Below the pieces are notes generated by a model. It was not told where the DNA came from. It worked only from the letters and a program-made list of their open reading frames with translations, and did not search any database. Position numbers and translations under genes: made by a program. From the NCBI RefSeq assembly GCF_007997155.1, contig NZ_VORT01000001.1:521723-585722 (forward strand): 64,000 nucleotides of DNA, given 5' to 3'. Positions 1 to 9,694 of this stretch are shown in pieces (positions within the stretch are counted from its first letter, which is position 1; each line of letters starts with the position of its first letter). The DNA comes from Aequorivita antarctica. Lineage in GTDB: Bacteria; Bacteroidota; Bacteroidia; Flavobacteriales; Flavobacteriaceae.

Positions 1-1
1 G

Positions 2-967
2 TACAACGAAGCAATTTCCTTCGCTTGTTGTGGTGTTAGTAAAGAAGATACTTTACAATTGATGACAACGATGGACCGCCGTTTTATGGCTGGGTTGGCT
101 TATTTTTTAGGAGCGCGAAAACTTGGCTCGGGTATCATCCGTGTGGGTTCAGGCATTCCGGAGCTGCAATGGGATTCCATTTTGAAATTCAAACCCACCT
201 ATTTAATTACTGTTCCATCCTTTCTTTTAAAACTGATTGAATACGCAAAACAACAACAAATAGATATTAATAACACGGGAATAAAAGCTGCAATCTGCAT
301 CGGAGAACCTATTCGTGAGCAAGATTTTTCGTTGAATATTTTAGCGAAAAAAATAAAAATGGATTGGAACATTGAATTGTTTTCAACATACGCTTCCACC
401 GAAATGAGCACGGCTTTCAACGAATGTGAAATGCACAACGGAGGTCACCATCACCCCGAACTTATTATTGCTGAAATCCTGGATGATAATAATCTGCCAG
501 TTTCCAATGGCGAAGTTGGGGAGCTAACCATAACTACTTTAGGTGTTGAAGCAATGCCTTTGTTGCGTTTTAAAACTGGCGACATGGTTCAAGTGTTCAA
601 TAGACCTTGTAAATGTGGGAGAAACACATTGCGTTTGGGGCCAGTGGTGGGTCGCAAAAAGCAGATGATTAAATATAAAGGAACTACGCTCTATCCGCCA
701 GCGATGTATAATATTCTGAATGTTTTTTCGGAGATTGAAAGTTATGTCATTGAAATTTTTCACAATGAATTGGGCACGGATGAGATATTGATAAAAATTG
801 TTTCGGAAGCTGTTTCAGATGAATTATTGCTGGAAATAAAAGACCATTTTCGAGCAAAGCTACGCGTAGCTCCAAAAGTTGAATTTGCTAGGCCTGAAGA
901 AATTGAAGCGCTTCGCTTTCCTCCATTAAGCCGAAAACCTGTCGATTTGATAGATCGCAGGCTTTAG
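2..967 (+). CDS. Phenylacetate-CoA ligase-like adenylate-forming enzyme (5' end missing)
   Basis: The reading frame is open from the first bases of the window, so the gene is cut at its 5' end. About 321 C-terminal residues are present. The family (PaaK, AMP-binding) activates an aryl or acyl carboxylate with ATP and transfers it to CoA in the cytoplasm. Seen here: the core motif TTMDRRF, then a block YASTEMSTAF that fits the adenylate-binding YxxTE region, then the CGR...GR hinge (KCGRNTLRLGPVVGR). The small C-terminal lid domain follows, with KGTTLYPPAMYN. The substrate cannot be read from this fragment, and phenylacetate itself is not established. It converges on the universal stress gene, with about 20 bases between the stop codons. 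Confidence 0.8.
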   Translation, partial: YNEAISFACCGVSKEDTLQLMTTMDRRFMAGLAYFLGARKLGSGIIRVGSGIPELQWDSILKFKPTYLITVPSFLLKLIEYAKQQQIDINNTGIKAAICIGEPIREQDFSLNILAKKIKMDWNIELFSTYASTEMSTAFNECEMHNGGHHHPELIIAEILDDNNLPVSNGEVGELTITTLGVEAMPLLRFKTGDMVQVFNRPCKCGRNTLRLGPVVGRKKQMIKYKGTTLYPPAMYNILNVFSEIESYVIEIFHNELGTDEILIKIVSEAVSDELLLEIKDHFRAKLRVAPKVEFARPEEIEALRFPPLSRKPVDLIDRRL

Positions 968-987
968 CAAAATGTATGTTTTAATGA

Positions 988-1809
988 TTAAATCTTAAAA
1001 GTTATCACTGGCATATTGGCGTGGTTCACCATGTCTTCACTGATGCTTCCATTGAAGAAGTGTGAGATACCTTTACGGCCGTGCGTGCCCATCCCGATCA
1101 GTTTTGCGTTTATGTGTTGTGTAAAATTGAGAATCCCTTTCTCTACGGAAGTGTCGTTATAAATGTTGAGCGTATAGTTTTCAACCCCCATTCCTCTAAC
1201 AAAATTTTCCATAATAGCCTGAGCTTGAAAAGAAGTTTTAAAATTTGCGGGAGTGTTTACAAAGAGTAAATGCATTTTGGCGCCAACCATTTTGGCAAAT
1301 TTTTGCGCTTTGTCCAAGGCGCCGCGGCCTTCCTCGGAAAAATCAGTAGCGAAAACAAAATCTTTGATATTAAATTCAGGGTGATTGTTTTTGATAACGA
1401 GAACGGGCGTATTGGAAGTTCGTACCACTTTTTCAGTATTGCTTCCCACAAACATTTCCTTAAAACCGCTTGCCCCTGTGGAACCCATCACTATCAAATC
1501 TATGTTGTTTTTGTTGCAAGCTTCTTCAATATCTTCGTATATTTCGTTGTGGCCTATGGCTTCGTTTAAGGTAATTCCATCCAAATATTTCTTTTTGCGA
1601 AGGTCTCCAAAGCGTTTTTCAGCAAGTTTTATAAAAAATAGGGACTCCGGAAGGTTGCCGGTATCGCCTGAAGATGACAAATGCAGCGGCATTTCCATGG
1701 AATGGAGTACAAAGATTTCACTGTTGTGTCTTTCAGCAAGTTTTAAGGCGACTTTAAGCGCGTTTTCTGCTTGTTCGGAAAAATCTGTAGGGACGAGAAT
1801 ACGTTTCAT
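988..1809 (-). CDS. Tandem-domain universal stress protein (UspA family)
   Basis: A 273-residue cytoplasmic protein made of two fused Usp domains, at about residues 1-140 and 145-273. Each domain starts with a beta strand and ends in the ATP-binding signature G-x2-G-x9-G-S: GSTGASGFKEMFVGS in the first and GTHGRKGISHFFNGS in the second. Both halves therefore look able to bind nucleotide. Family members act in survival of starvation or oxidative stress, but the exact role of individual proteins is rarely known. The gene is single, reads away from rimP, and has a minus-strand TATTTTTG -7 box (plus-strand 1853-1860) about 45 bases before its ATG. Confidence 0.9.
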   Translation of the reverse strand: MKRILVPTDFSEQAENALKVALKLAERHNSEIFVLHSMEMPLHLSSSGDTGNLPESLFFIKLAEKRFGDLRKKKYLDGITLNEAIGHNEIYEDIEEACNKNNIDLIVMGSTGASGFKEMFVGSNTEKVVRTSNTPVLVIKNNHPEFNIKDFVFATDFSEEGRGALDKAQKFAKMVGAKMHLLFVNTPANFKTSFQAQAIMENFVRGMGVENYTLNIYNDTSVEKGILNFTQHINAKLIGMGTHGRKGISHFFNGSISEDMVNHANMPVITFKI

Positions 1810-1852
1810 AAATAATGAGGTTAGTTTTATGTTTTTTAGAACCCTTAAATTA

Positions 1853-1860
1853 CAAAAATA
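1853..1860 (-). promoter_or_regulatory. -7 promoter box for the Usp gene
   Basis: On the minus strand this reads TATTTTTG and matches the Bacteroidota TAnnTTTG box. It implies a leader of roughly 40 bases. No clear -33 TTG is visible at the usual distance. Confidence 0.45.
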
Positions 1861-1900
1861 AATCCTTTGCCCTTGGTTTTTATAATATTAAAAAATATAG

Positions 1901-1908
1901 TATATTTG
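1901..1908 (+). promoter_or_regulatory. -7 promoter box for rimP-nusA-infB
   Basis: TATATTTG matches TAnnTTTG and lies 60 bases before the rimP ATG. The nearest TTG upstream (1873-1875) is 25 bases away, longer than the usual 17-23, so the -33 element is uncertain. The transcript would contain the hairpin at 1934-1953. Confidence 0.55.
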
Positions 1909-1933
1909 CACAGAATTTGATACGAAATTATCT

Positions 1934-1958
1934 GAGGGGACTAAAGTCCCCTCTTTTT
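1934..1958 (+). promoter_or_regulatory. Terminator-like hairpin in the rimP-nusA-infB leader
   Basis: The arms GAGGGGAC (1934-1941) and GTCCCCTC (1946-1953) are perfectly complementary around a TAAA loop and are followed at once by five T. This has the form of an intrinsic terminator. It lies between the only visible promoter box and the rimP ATG at 1969, so it would act as an attenuator. NusA, encoded downstream, is itself a termination factor, which makes feedback control plausible. It could instead be the terminator of a very short leader RNA. Confidence 0.6.
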
Positions 1959-1968
1959 ATAGCTTAAA

Positions 1969-2433
1969 ATGATGCGTGAAAAAGTAGCACAACTCCTAGA
2001 AAGTGCGCTGGAAGAAAACAAATCACTGTTTTTAATTGACCTAAACATTTCTGAAGAAAATCAAATACGGGTCATTCTGGACGGCGATAAGGGCGTTACG
2101 GTAGAGGATTGTATGATGGTTAGCCGTGCAATTGAGCACAATCTGGACCGTGAGGAATATGATTTTTCTTTGGAAGTTATGTCGGCCGGAGCTTCGGAGC
2201 CGTTGACATTTCCTAGGCAGTATAAAAAAAATATTGGTAGAAGCTTAAAGGTTAAAACCAAAAACGATGAAAAAATTGAAGGTGAATTAACCGAAGCAAA
2301 CGAAGATAGCATTACCTTAAAGTGGTCTGCGCGAGAGCCCAAGCCTATTGGTAAAGGAAAAGTTACCGTTCAAAAGGTGGCAACCTTGCCTTATAAAGAT
2401 ATTATGGAAGCAAAAGTGATGATAACATTTTAA
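1969..2433 (+). CDS. rimP: Ribosome maturation factor RimP
   Basis: A 154-residue cytoplasmic protein, the normal length for RimP, which helps mature the 30S ribosomal subunit. The N-terminal half carries the family pattern [19 protein letters not shown] followed by [16 protein letters not shown]. The C-terminal half is the small SH3-like barrel ending in [10 protein letters not shown]. It is first in the classical rimP-nusA-infB order, with 10 bases to nusA. There are two adjacent ATG codons at 1969 and 1972; the first was chosen. Confidence 0.93.
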   Translation: MMREKVAQLLESALEENKSLFLIDLNISEENQIRVILDGDKGVTVEDCMMVSRAIEHNLDREEYDFSLEVMSAGASEPLTFPRQYKKNIGRSLKVKTKNDEKIEGELTEANEDSITLKWSAREPKPIGKGKVTVQKVATLPYKDIMEAKVMITF

Positions 2434-2443
2434 TTGGATTGAT

Positions 2444-3676
2444 ATGGAAAATTTAGCGCTGATCGATTCTTTTTCAGAATTTAAAGACGACAAGCAAATA
2501 GACAGAGTAACGCTAATGGCGATACTTGAAGACGTTTTCAGAAACGCATTGAAGAAAAAATACGGAAGTGACGACAACTTTGATATAATCGTGAACCCTG
2601 ACAAGGGTGACCTTGAAATATGGAGAAACAGGGTAGTAGTTGCCGATGGCGAAGTAGAGGACCCGAACGAGGAAATCTCTTTGAGTGAAGCACAAAAAAT
2701 AGAACCGGATTTTGAGATTGGCGAAGATGTTTCAGAAGAAGTTAAATTAATCGACCTTGGCCGCCGTTCTATTTTAGCATTGCGCCAAAATCTTATTTCA
2801 AAAATACACGAGCACGACAACACTATAATATATAAGCAATTCAAGGATCTTGAAGGCGAAATTTATACTGCCGAAGTACATCACATTCGCCATCGAGCCG
2901 TGATTCTTTTGGATGATGATGGTAACGAAATAATTCTTCCGAAGGAAAAACAAATTCCTTCAGACTTTTTTAGAAAAGGAGACAACGTTCGTGGAATTAT
3001 TGAAAGTGTTGATCTTAAAGGAAACAAACCCACAATTATAATGTCTAGGGTAGCACCAGTCTTCCTTGAAAAATTATTCGAACAAGAAATTCCAGAGGTT
3101 TTTGACGGTTTGATCACAGTGAAGAAAGTAGTTCGTATTCCAGGAGAAAAAGCAAAAGTTGCGGTAGATTCTTACGATGACCGTATTGACCCAGTAGGTG
3201 CCTGTGTAGGTATGAAAGGATCTCGAATCCACGGAATTGTTCGTGAATTGGGCAATGAAAACATAGACGTAATAAATTATACTAGCAACCTTAACCTATA
3301 CATTACGCGTGCATTAAGCCCCGCAAAAGTAACTTCAATCAAAATAGACGAAGTGAAAAAACGCGCTGAGGTTATTCTTCGCCCAGAGGAAGTGAGTAAA
3401 GCAATTGGCCGTGGTGGTCACAATATTCGCTTGGCTGGACAGTTAACGGGTTATGAAATTGATGTGCTTCGTGAAGGTGCGGAAGAAGATGTGGAATTGA
3501 GCGAATTCTCAGATGAAATAGAAGGATGGGTTATTCAGGAATTCCATAAAATTGGACTGGATACCGCTAAGAGTATACTAGAGCATGACATCAACGATTT
3601 GGTAAAACGAACCGATTTGGAAGAGGAAACCATCCGCGATGTAATTAACATATTAAAAGAGGAATTTGAAGAGTAA
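2444..3676 (+). CDS. nusA: Transcription termination/antitermination factor NusA
   Basis: A 410-residue RNA polymerase-binding protein controlling pausing, termination and antitermination. Domains in order: N-terminal polymerase-binding domain (about 1-125), S1 RNA-binding domain (about 135-200), then two KH domains. These contain the hallmark GACVGMKGSRIHGIVRELG and AIGRGGHNIRLA. A short acidic tail follows (DLEEETIRDVINILKEEFEE). It lacks the long repeated C-terminal domains of E. coli NusA, as is common in this phylum. It lies between rimP and infB in one operon. Confidence 0.95.
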   Translation: MENLALIDSFSEFKDDKQIDRVTLMAILEDVFRNALKKKYGSDDNFDIIVNPDKGDLEIWRNRVVVADGEVEDPNEEISLSEAQKIEPDFEIGEDVSEEVKLIDLGRRSILALRQNLISKIHEHDNTIIYKQFKDLEGEIYTAEVHHIRHRAVILLDDDGNEIILPKEKQIPSDFFRKGDNVRGIIESVDLKGNKPTIIMSRVAPVFLEKLFEQEIPEVFDGLITVKKVVRIPGEKAKVAVDSYDDRIDPVGACVGMKGSRIHGIVRELGNENIDVINYTSNLNLYITRALSPAKVTSIKIDEVKKRAEVILRPEEVSKAIGRGGHNIRLAGQLTGYEIDVLREGAEEDVELSEFSDEIEGWVIQEFHKIGLDTAKSILEHDINDLVKRTDLEEETIRDVINILKEEFEE

Positions 3677-3735
3677 TTAAAACTTTAATTACTTTTATAC
3701 AAATTTTTTAAAAAGACAAAACAGGAAAAGCATTT

Positions 3736-6504
3736 ATGGCTGAAGTAAAAACGAAAAGACTAAGTCAGGTATTACGTGAGTTCAACATCTCGTTGGATCG
3801 TGCCGTGGAATTTTTGAGTTCCAAAGGGTTCGATGTGGACGCAAGTCCCAATACCAAAATAACGGGTGGTGAGTACGAAGTTCTTTTTGAAGAGTTTGAA
3901 ACCGACAAGAGTAAAAAAGTAGCTTCTAAGGAAGTGGGCGAAGAAAAACGCAAGGAAAAGGAAGAATTCCGTTTGGAGCGCGAGCGCGAGCTGGAAGAAA
4001 AACACAAAAAAGAAGAAGCTTCTCGTATTATAAGGGCGGAAACAAAACTTGAGGGTCCAAAGCAAGTAGGTAAAATTGACCTTGATGCTGGAAAGACCAA
4101 GAAAGAAGTAGTTAAGACTGAAGAAAAACCAGTTGAAGCCAAGAAAGAAGAAAAACCTGAAGTTGTAATTGAAAAACCTAAGGAAGAGAAAAAAGAGGTA
4201 GAAGAGAAACCAGTGGCCAAACCTGTTGCTCCGATCAAAGAGGAAAAGGAAAAGGAGAAGGAAAAGGAAAAAAAGGAAGAGAAACCTGCTGAAAAAGTAA
4301 AAGAAACTCCTGTAGCCAAAACAGAGCCAAAGGAAGAAGTTCCTAAAGAATCTGATACTGTTACAACCCAATATCGCAAACTGGATGGGCCTAACTTTAC
4401 TGGCCAGAAAATTGACCTTACCCAATTCAAGAAGCCGGAAAAGAAAAAAGATCCCAAGGCTGACGATAAAAAGGACAAAAAAGGCAAAAGACGTCGTATA
4501 AGTAAGGAAGCTCCTAAAACTGGTGCTTCTGGAGGTGGAAATTCTAAAGACAATCGCGGAGGAGTTAGAAAAGGCCGTACCAATACACCTAAAGAAGAGC
4601 CAAGCGAGGAAGAAGTACAAAAACAAGTACGTGAAACCTTAGAAAAACTTCAGGGAAAATCATCTAAAGGTAAAGGCGCCAAGTATCGTCGTGAAAAACG
4701 TGATACTCACCGTCAAAAATCTGATGAACTTGCACAACAAGAAGCGGACAATAAACTTATAAAAGTTACTGAATTCGTTACCGCAAGCGAAATGGCTACG
4801 ATGATGGACGTTCCTGTTACCAAAATTATTTCAGCTTGTATGAGTTTGGGAATGATGGTTACGATGAACCAACGTCTCGATGCCGAAACCTTAAGCATTG
4901 TTGCTGATGAATTTGGCTATGAAGTAGAATTCGTAACTGCTGATCTTGAAGAATCAATAGATCAAAGAGTAGATGCCCCAGAAGATCTTGAGCCACGCGC
5001 TCCGATTGTTACCGTAATGGGTCACGTTGACCACGGTAAAACTTCACTTTTGGATTATATACGTAAAGAAAACGTAATTGCTGGCGAGTCCGGTGGAATA
5101 ACCCAGCACATCGGTGCATACGGAGTTGAACTGGATGGTGGACAAAAAATAGCATTCCTTGATACTCCTGGTCACGAAGCGTTTACTGCGATGCGTGCCC
5201 GTGGAGCTCAAGTTACCGACCTTGCAATTATTGTAGTTGCAGCGGACGATGATATTATGCCACAAACCAAGGAGGCTATCAGCCACGCTCAAGCAGCAGG
5301 TGTTCCGATAGTTTTCGCGATAAATAAAATTGATAAACAAGGTGCAAATCCTGAAAAAATTAAAGAAGGACTTGCTCAAATGAATCTTTTGGTAGAAGAT
5401 TGGGGTGGAAAAATTCAATCACACGATATTTCAGCAAAAACTGGTGAAGGCGTAAAGGAATTGCTTGAGAAAGTATTGCTTGAGGCTGAATTACTGGAAC
5501 TAACCGCAAATCCAAACCGTCAAGCATATGGTACCGTTGTGGAAGCATTCCTTGGCAAAGGCCGTGGCTATGTTTCAACTGTATTGGTGCAAGGTGGAAC
5601 CCTAAGGGTTGGAGATTACCTTCTTGCAGGACAGAACAGTGGAAAAGTAAAAGCAATGCAGGATGAGCGTGGCAATAGCGTGAAAGAAGCTGGCCCATCA
5701 ACCCCAGTTTCCGTGCTTGGTTTGGACGGTGCGCCACAAGCGGGAGATAAGTTCAGCGTATTTGAAGACGAACGCGAAGCAAAAGCAATTGCTACTAAGC
5801 GTACCCAACTTCAGCGTGAGCAATCAGTTAGAACACAACGACACATTACACTTGATGAAATTGGAAGGCGTATCGCTCTTGGTGATTTTAAAGAATTGAA
5901 CATTATCCTTAAAGGTGATGTGGATGGTTCTGTGGAAGCGCTGACAGATTCGTTCCAAAAACTTTCTACGGAAGAAGTTCAAGTGAATATTATTCACAAA
6001 GCAGTTGGTCCAATTACCGAAAGCGATGTATTGTTGGCTTCGGCTTCTGATGCAATCATTATCGGTTTCAACGTTCGCCCGATGGGTAACGCACGCCAAA
6101 TTGCAGATAAGGAAGAAATAGATATCCGTACTTACTCTATCATTTACGACGCTATTAACGACGTGAAAGATGCTATGGAAGGAATGCTTTCACCGGAAAT
6201 GAAAGAAGAAATTACCGGTACAGCTGAAATTCGCGAAACTTTCAAAATTTCGAAAGTGGGAACTATTGCAGGATGTATGGTTACCAGCGGAAAAATATTC
6301 CGTAATTCTGGAATTCGTCTAATTCGCGAAGGAGTAGTAATTTATACTGGAGAGCTTGCTTCATTGAAACGTTTTAAAGACGATGTAAAAGAAGTGGCAA
6401 AAGGATACGATTGTGGTATTCAGGTTAAAAACTATAACGACATCTATGAGAACGATATTATTGAAGCGTTCCAAGAAGTAATGATTAAGAAAAAACTGAA
6501 ATAA
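3736..6504 (+). CDS. infB: Translation initiation factor IF-2
   Basis: A 922-residue GTPase that places initiator tRNA on the 30S subunit and drives subunit joining. An N-terminal IF2_N-like segment (residues 1-55) is followed by a very long K/E/P-rich linker (about 60-330) and a second IF2_N motif near residue 350. The G domain begins near residue 429 with [16 protein letters not shown] and NKID, then domains II-IV to the end. The linker contains near-perfect Lys-Glu repeats. It is last in the rimP operon, 59 bases after nusA, and is followed by a strong terminator. Confidence 0.97.
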   Translation: MAEVKTKRLSQVLREFNISLDRAVEFLSSKGFDVDASPNTKITGGEYEVLFEEFETDKSKKVASKEVGEEKRKEKEEFRLERERELEEKHKKEEASRIIRAETKLEGPKQVGKIDLDAGKTKKEVVKTEEKPVEAKKEEKPEVVIEKPKEEKKEVEEKPVAKPVAPIKEEKEKEKEKEKKEEKPAEKVKETPVAKTEPKEEVPKESDTVTTQYRKLDGPNFTGQKIDLTQFKKPEKKKDPKADDKKDKKGKRRRISKEAPKTGASGGGNSKDNRGGVRKGRTNTPKEEPSEEEVQKQVRETLEKLQGKSSKGKGAKYRREKRDTHRQKSDELAQQEADNKLIKVTEFVTASEMATMMDVPVTKIISACMSLGMMVTMNQRLDAETLSIVADEFGYEVEFVTADLEESIDQRVDAPEDLEPRAPIVTVMGHVDHGKTSLLDYIRKENVIAGESGGITQHIGAYGVELDGGQKIAFLDTPGHEAFTAMRARGAQVTDLAIIVVAADDDIMPQTKEAISHAQAAGVPIVFAINKIDKQGANPEKIKEGLAQMNLLVEDWGGKIQSHDISAKTGEGVKELLEKVLLEAELLELTANPNRQAYGTVVEAFLGKGRGYVSTVLVQGGTLRVGDYLLAGQNSGKVKAMQDERGNSVKEAGPSTPVSVLGLDGAPQAGDKFSVFEDEREAKAIATKRTQLQREQSVRTQRHITLDEIGRRIALGDFKELNIILKGDVDGSVEALTDSFQKLSTEEVQVNIIHKAVGPITESDVLLASASDAIIIGFNVRPMGNARQIADKEEIDIRTYSIIYDAINDVKDAMEGMLSPEMKEEITGTAEIRETFKISKVGTIAGCMVTSGKIFRNSGIRLIREGVVIYTGELASLKRFKDDVKEVAKGYDCGIQVKNYNDIYENDIIEAFQEVMIKKKLK

Positions 6505-6526
6505 TACAATCATAAATTTAATTTTT

Positions 6527-6562
6527 AAACGACCTGAAAAATTTATTTTCAGGTCGTTTTTT
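6527..6562 (+). terminator. Intrinsic terminator after infB
   Basis: The arms AAACGACCTGAAAA and TTTTCAGGTCGTTT form a perfect 14-bp stem around a 5-base loop and run into a T tract. It closes the rimP-nusA-infB operon. Confidence 0.9.
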
Positions 6563-6615
6563 ATTTCAATCCAATTTTAAATTTTCTATAAAAGTGTAAC
6601 AACAAGTTTTTTTGG

Positions 6616-9147
6616 ATGTCTATTAAGAAAACTTTCCAAATGAACATTTGCTTTAAAGCCATTCTTCTATCCCTTTTTTTTCCTGTGTGCTTTTCTGTAA
6701 ATGCCCAGACTGCAGACAGCATTCTAAGAAAAAAAATAACCATTCCACGTATAATTGAAGCTCCAAAAATTGATGGGATTTTAAATGATGAGGCATGGCA
6801 AAATGCCCCAATAGCAACTAATTTTGTTGAACGGCAGCCTAACAATGGAAAGCCGATTGCTGATAGCCTAAAAACAGAAGTAAAAATAGTTTATGACGAT
6901 TTGGGAATCTATTTTGGCGCGACCATGAAAGATCCGCAGCCTGATCAAATTTTAAAAGAACTTACCGAAAGAGACGGTATTGGAAATGATGATTTCTTCT
7001 TTGTTCTTTTAAATGGTTACAACGATAGACAACAAAGCTTGCAATTTATAGTCACAGCTGCGGGGGTACAGTACGATGCGAAAATGACCAATGAAAACGA
7101 AGACAATTCGTGGAACGGAATATGGTACAGTGCAGTGCAAATTAATGATGATGGCTGGGTGGCAGAAATTTTCATTCCCTATTCTGAAGTTCGCTTTCCC
7201 AATAAGAATGTACAGTTGTGGGGCCTAAATATGGAGCGTGAAATGCGCCGTACCCGAACCAGATATAGCTGGAGTCATGTTGATAATACCAAAGGCTCTT
7301 TTTCTATATATGATGGTGAAATCTATGGAATAGAAAATATAAAATCACCCACCAGACTTTCTTTTCAGCCTTATGTTTCGGCTTATGTTAACGACTATGA
7401 CGGTAAAACCGAAACTATTTTTAATGGTGGAATGGATCTTAAATATGGAATAAATGATGCCTTCACGCTAGATATGATTTTGATCCCAGATTTTGGGCAA
7501 TCAAAATTTGACGCACAGGTTTTGAACCTTTCTGCCTTTGAAGTACAATATGAAGAAAATCGGCCATTTTTTACAGAAGGAACGGAACTTTTCACAAAAG
7601 GAAATCTTTTTTATTCACGCCGCGTTGGAGGTTATCCTTCAGGGCATGTTACTCTTACTGAAAATGAGGAAACTGAAAACTTTCCTCCTTCCGTAGATCT
7701 TATAAATGCTTTTAAAATTTCTGGAAGAACAGATGGAAATTTGGGAATTGGTATTTTTAACGCTATTACGGAAAGAACCTATGCAAATATAAAAAATACC
7801 GAAACAGAAGAAACCCGAAAAGAACTGGTTGAACCTCTTGCAAACTATAACATTTTAGTTTTGGACCAGCGTTTTGGCGATAACTCCTCTGTTTCTTTTG
7901 TGAACACAAATGTAATTCGAGAAGATGGTTTTAGAGACGCCGATGCCACAGGGTTATATATGGACTTAACCAACAAAAAAAATACATTGAATTATTTCGC
8001 CAATGCCGAAGGAAGTTGGGTAAAGGATGGCTCCGCAAAATTTGGAATGGAAGGGAATGCGGGAATGGCAAAAATAAATGGGAGCCACCGTATTTCTGGT
8101 GAAATAAATTTCAGGACAATGGAATATGATATTAATGATTTGGGCTATTCAAGCAATACAAATTTTATTAACTATTCGGGTTATTACGGGTATCGTTATC
8201 TTCAACCAAAAGGATTTCTAAACAATCTAAATCTTAATTTCAATCTCATTTATACCCGAAGATTGGAGACTGACCTTTACAACAACTTTGTGTTCAATTT
8301 CAATTCCAGTTTTACGACCAAGAAATTTTTAGGGTTTGGTGGAGGTTTTGAAATGACCCCATTTGGAACAAATGATATTTACGAGCCGCGAATAGAAGGA
8401 CGTTACGTGAAAGTTCCGGATTATTATGATGTTTGGGGATGGTTCTCCACTGATTATAGAAAAAAATTAGCGACTGACGTAAAGGTAGATTGGTATAAAT
8501 ACAATGAAGAGGGCCGTGGCGAGTTACACCTGGAGTTTAGCCCACGATATCGAGTTTCAGACAAATTAAAAATGTTTTTGGGCACCAACGTGATTCTTTC
8601 GGACAAAGAAGAAGGTTTTGTGGATTCTGTAAACGACGACATTATTTTCGGAAAACGGGACAGGAATACGGTGATAAATTCTTTGGAATCACAATATATT
8701 TTCAACAACAAAATGGCTTTGAACCTGGCATTCCGTCATTATTATTCAGAAGTAGAATACAGTCAATTTTACACTTTGCAAAGCGATGGTGGGCTTTTGG
8801 AAAATGCAATATATGATGAAAATCGTGATGCAACCTACAACAATTGGAACATAGATTTGCGGTTTTCGTGGTGGTTTGCTCCTGGAAGCCAACTTACCTT
8901 ATTGTACAGAAATGCCATGGACAGTTATGTAGGCGATTCACGGGTGAATTTTTCCAATAACTTCAGAAATTTGTTTGACGAATCACAGCTAAACAGCTTA
9001 TCCTTTAGGGTTAGCTATTATTTAGATTATAATAGAGTAAAAAACTGGGTTGGCCCTAAAAACAAAACACAACCCGTTGGTGCTGCGTTTCGTGATGATA
9101 AAATGAATAAATCTGCTTTTTCCAATAGAAGCGATTTAAAGATTTAA
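6616..9147 (+). CDS. DUF5916 family outer membrane protein with N-terminal CBM9-like domain
   Basis: An 843-residue exported protein. It has a signal peptide ending in SVNAQ, then a carbohydrate-binding-family-9-like domain (about residues 35-230) opening with APKIDGILNDEAW. The rest is a long Tyr/Asn/aromatic-rich region typical of DUF5916, probably an outer membrane barrel. The function of the family is not established, although the first domain resembles sugar-binding modules. A second in-frame ATG at 6640 would give a tighter signal peptide and may be the real start. It stands alone between the infB terminator and a convergent SPOR gene 6 bases away. Confidence 0.8.
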   Translation: MSIKKTFQMNICFKAILLSLFFPVCFSVNAQTADSILRKKITIPRIIEAPKIDGILNDEAWQNAPIATNFVERQPNNGKPIADSLKTEVKIVYDDLGIYFGATMKDPQPDQILKELTERDGIGNDDFFFVLLNGYNDRQQSLQFIVTAAGVQYDAKMTNENEDNSWNGIWYSAVQINDDGWVAEIFIPYSEVRFPNKNVQLWGLNMEREMRRTRTRYSWSHVDNTKGSFSIYDGEIYGIENIKSPTRLSFQPYVSAYVNDYDGKTETIFNGGMDLKYGINDAFTLDMILIPDFGQSKFDAQVLNLSAFEVQYEENRPFFTEGTELFTKGNLFYSRRVGGYPSGHVTLTENEETENFPPSVDLINAFKISGRTDGNLGIGIFNAITERTYANIKNTETEETRKELVEPLANYNILVLDQRFGDNSSVSFVNTNVIREDGFRDADATGLYMDLTNKKNTLNYFANAEGSWVKDGSAKFGMEGNAGMAKINGSHRISGEINFRTMEYDINDLGYSSNTNFINYSGYYGYRYLQPKGFLNNLNLNFNLIYTRRLETDLYNNFVFNFNSSFTTKKFLGFGGGFEMTPFGTNDIYEPRIEGRYVKVPDYYDVWGWFSTDYRKKLATDVKVDWYKYNEEGRGELHLEFSPRYRVSDKLKMFLGTNVILSDKEEGFVDSVNDDIIFGKRDRNTVINSLESQYIFNNKMALNLAFRHYYSEVEYSQFYTLQSDGGLLENAIYDENRDATYNNWNIDLRFSWWFAPGSQLTLLYRNAMDSYVGDSRVNFSNNFRNLFDESQLNSLSFRVSYYLDYNRVKNWVGPKNKTQPVGAAFRDDKMNKSAFSNRSDLKI

Positions 9148-9153
9148 ACATTT

Positions 9154-9549
9154 TTATTTTCTTCTTTCAGGTTTTAAAATAAAGGCTGCCGAAAAGTTAT
9201 TTTGAATTTCAATCAATGCGCGTTCGGCTTCAATTCGCGAAGCAAAATTTCCTGCCCAAACTTTATAATTCGGAGTTTCGTATTCAATGGAGGCAGGCCA
9301 GTTGCTATAGCTTCCTTTATACTTTCTAAGTGTTTGATTTGCTTTGTCCAGTTCGCCATAGTATAACTGTATTGTAAACCCATCTGAAAACTCACGTTCT
9401 TTTTCAAGATTTTTTTTCAATTCAAGCAACTGAGTGATTTTTGGATCTTGATTTACTGTTAAAGTTGCACTTTGCGCAATGCTTTTGGCAGAAATAAACA
9501 ATAGTAAGATACTGGCAATAAAAAGTTTCGGAAAAGTAAGTGAATTCAT
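9154..9549 (-). CDS. Secreted SPOR-domain protein
   Basis: A 131-residue exported protein with a signal peptide (residues 1-25, ending KSIAQS) and a C-terminal SPOR domain. The domain carries the family ending KVWAGNFASRIEAERAL...IQ. SPOR domains bind denuded septal peptidoglycan, so a periplasmic role near division sites is likely but not shown. It is divergent from the actA operon and convergent with the DUF5916 gene. Its minus-strand promoter (9568-9601) gives a leader of only about 14 bases. Confidence 0.8.
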   Translation of the reverse strand: MNSLTFPKLFIASILLLFISAKSIAQSATLTVNQDPKITQLLELKKNLEKEREFSDGFTIQLYYGELDKANQTLRKYKGSYSNWPASIEYETPNYKVWAGNFASRIEAERALIEIQNNFSAAFILKPERRK

Positions 9550-9567
9550 ATAATTCTATCTTTGGTG

Positions 9568-9601
9568 CAAATGTAAAACTTAATAACTTCGTGAAGTGCA
9601 A
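9568..9601 (-). promoter_or_regulatory. Promoter of the SPOR gene
   Basis: On the minus strand, TTG (plus 9599-9601) is followed by 23 bases and TACATTTG (plus 9568-9575). Both elements and their spacing fit the Bacteroidota promoter consensus. Confidence 0.6.
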
Positions 9602-9673
9602 AAATATTATTTAGAACAAATATAAATTAATAGTTAACACTTTATTTGCATTTTCAAAATCGACTTAATAATG

Positions 9674-9681
9674 TACTTTTG
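9674..9681 (+). promoter_or_regulatory. -7 promoter box for the actA-coxA operon
   Basis: TACTTTTG matches TAnnTTTG and predicts a leader of about 85 bases before the actA ATG. The nearest TTTG upstream is 25 bases away. A second plus-strand match, TATCTTTG, lies at 9557-9564. Confidence 0.5.
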
Positions 9682-9694
9682 CTGCTTTATTTGT

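Noticed and set aside
1385..1861. Plus-strand 158-residue frame opposite the Usp gene
   Set aside because: The minus-strand gene has two intact Usp signatures and the plus frame has no recognisable domain.
3765..4626. Two long minus-strand frames opposite the start of infB (272 and 284 residues)
   Set aside because: They mirror the Lys/Glu-rich linker of IF-2, giving Phe/Ser-rich nonsense, and have no support of their own.
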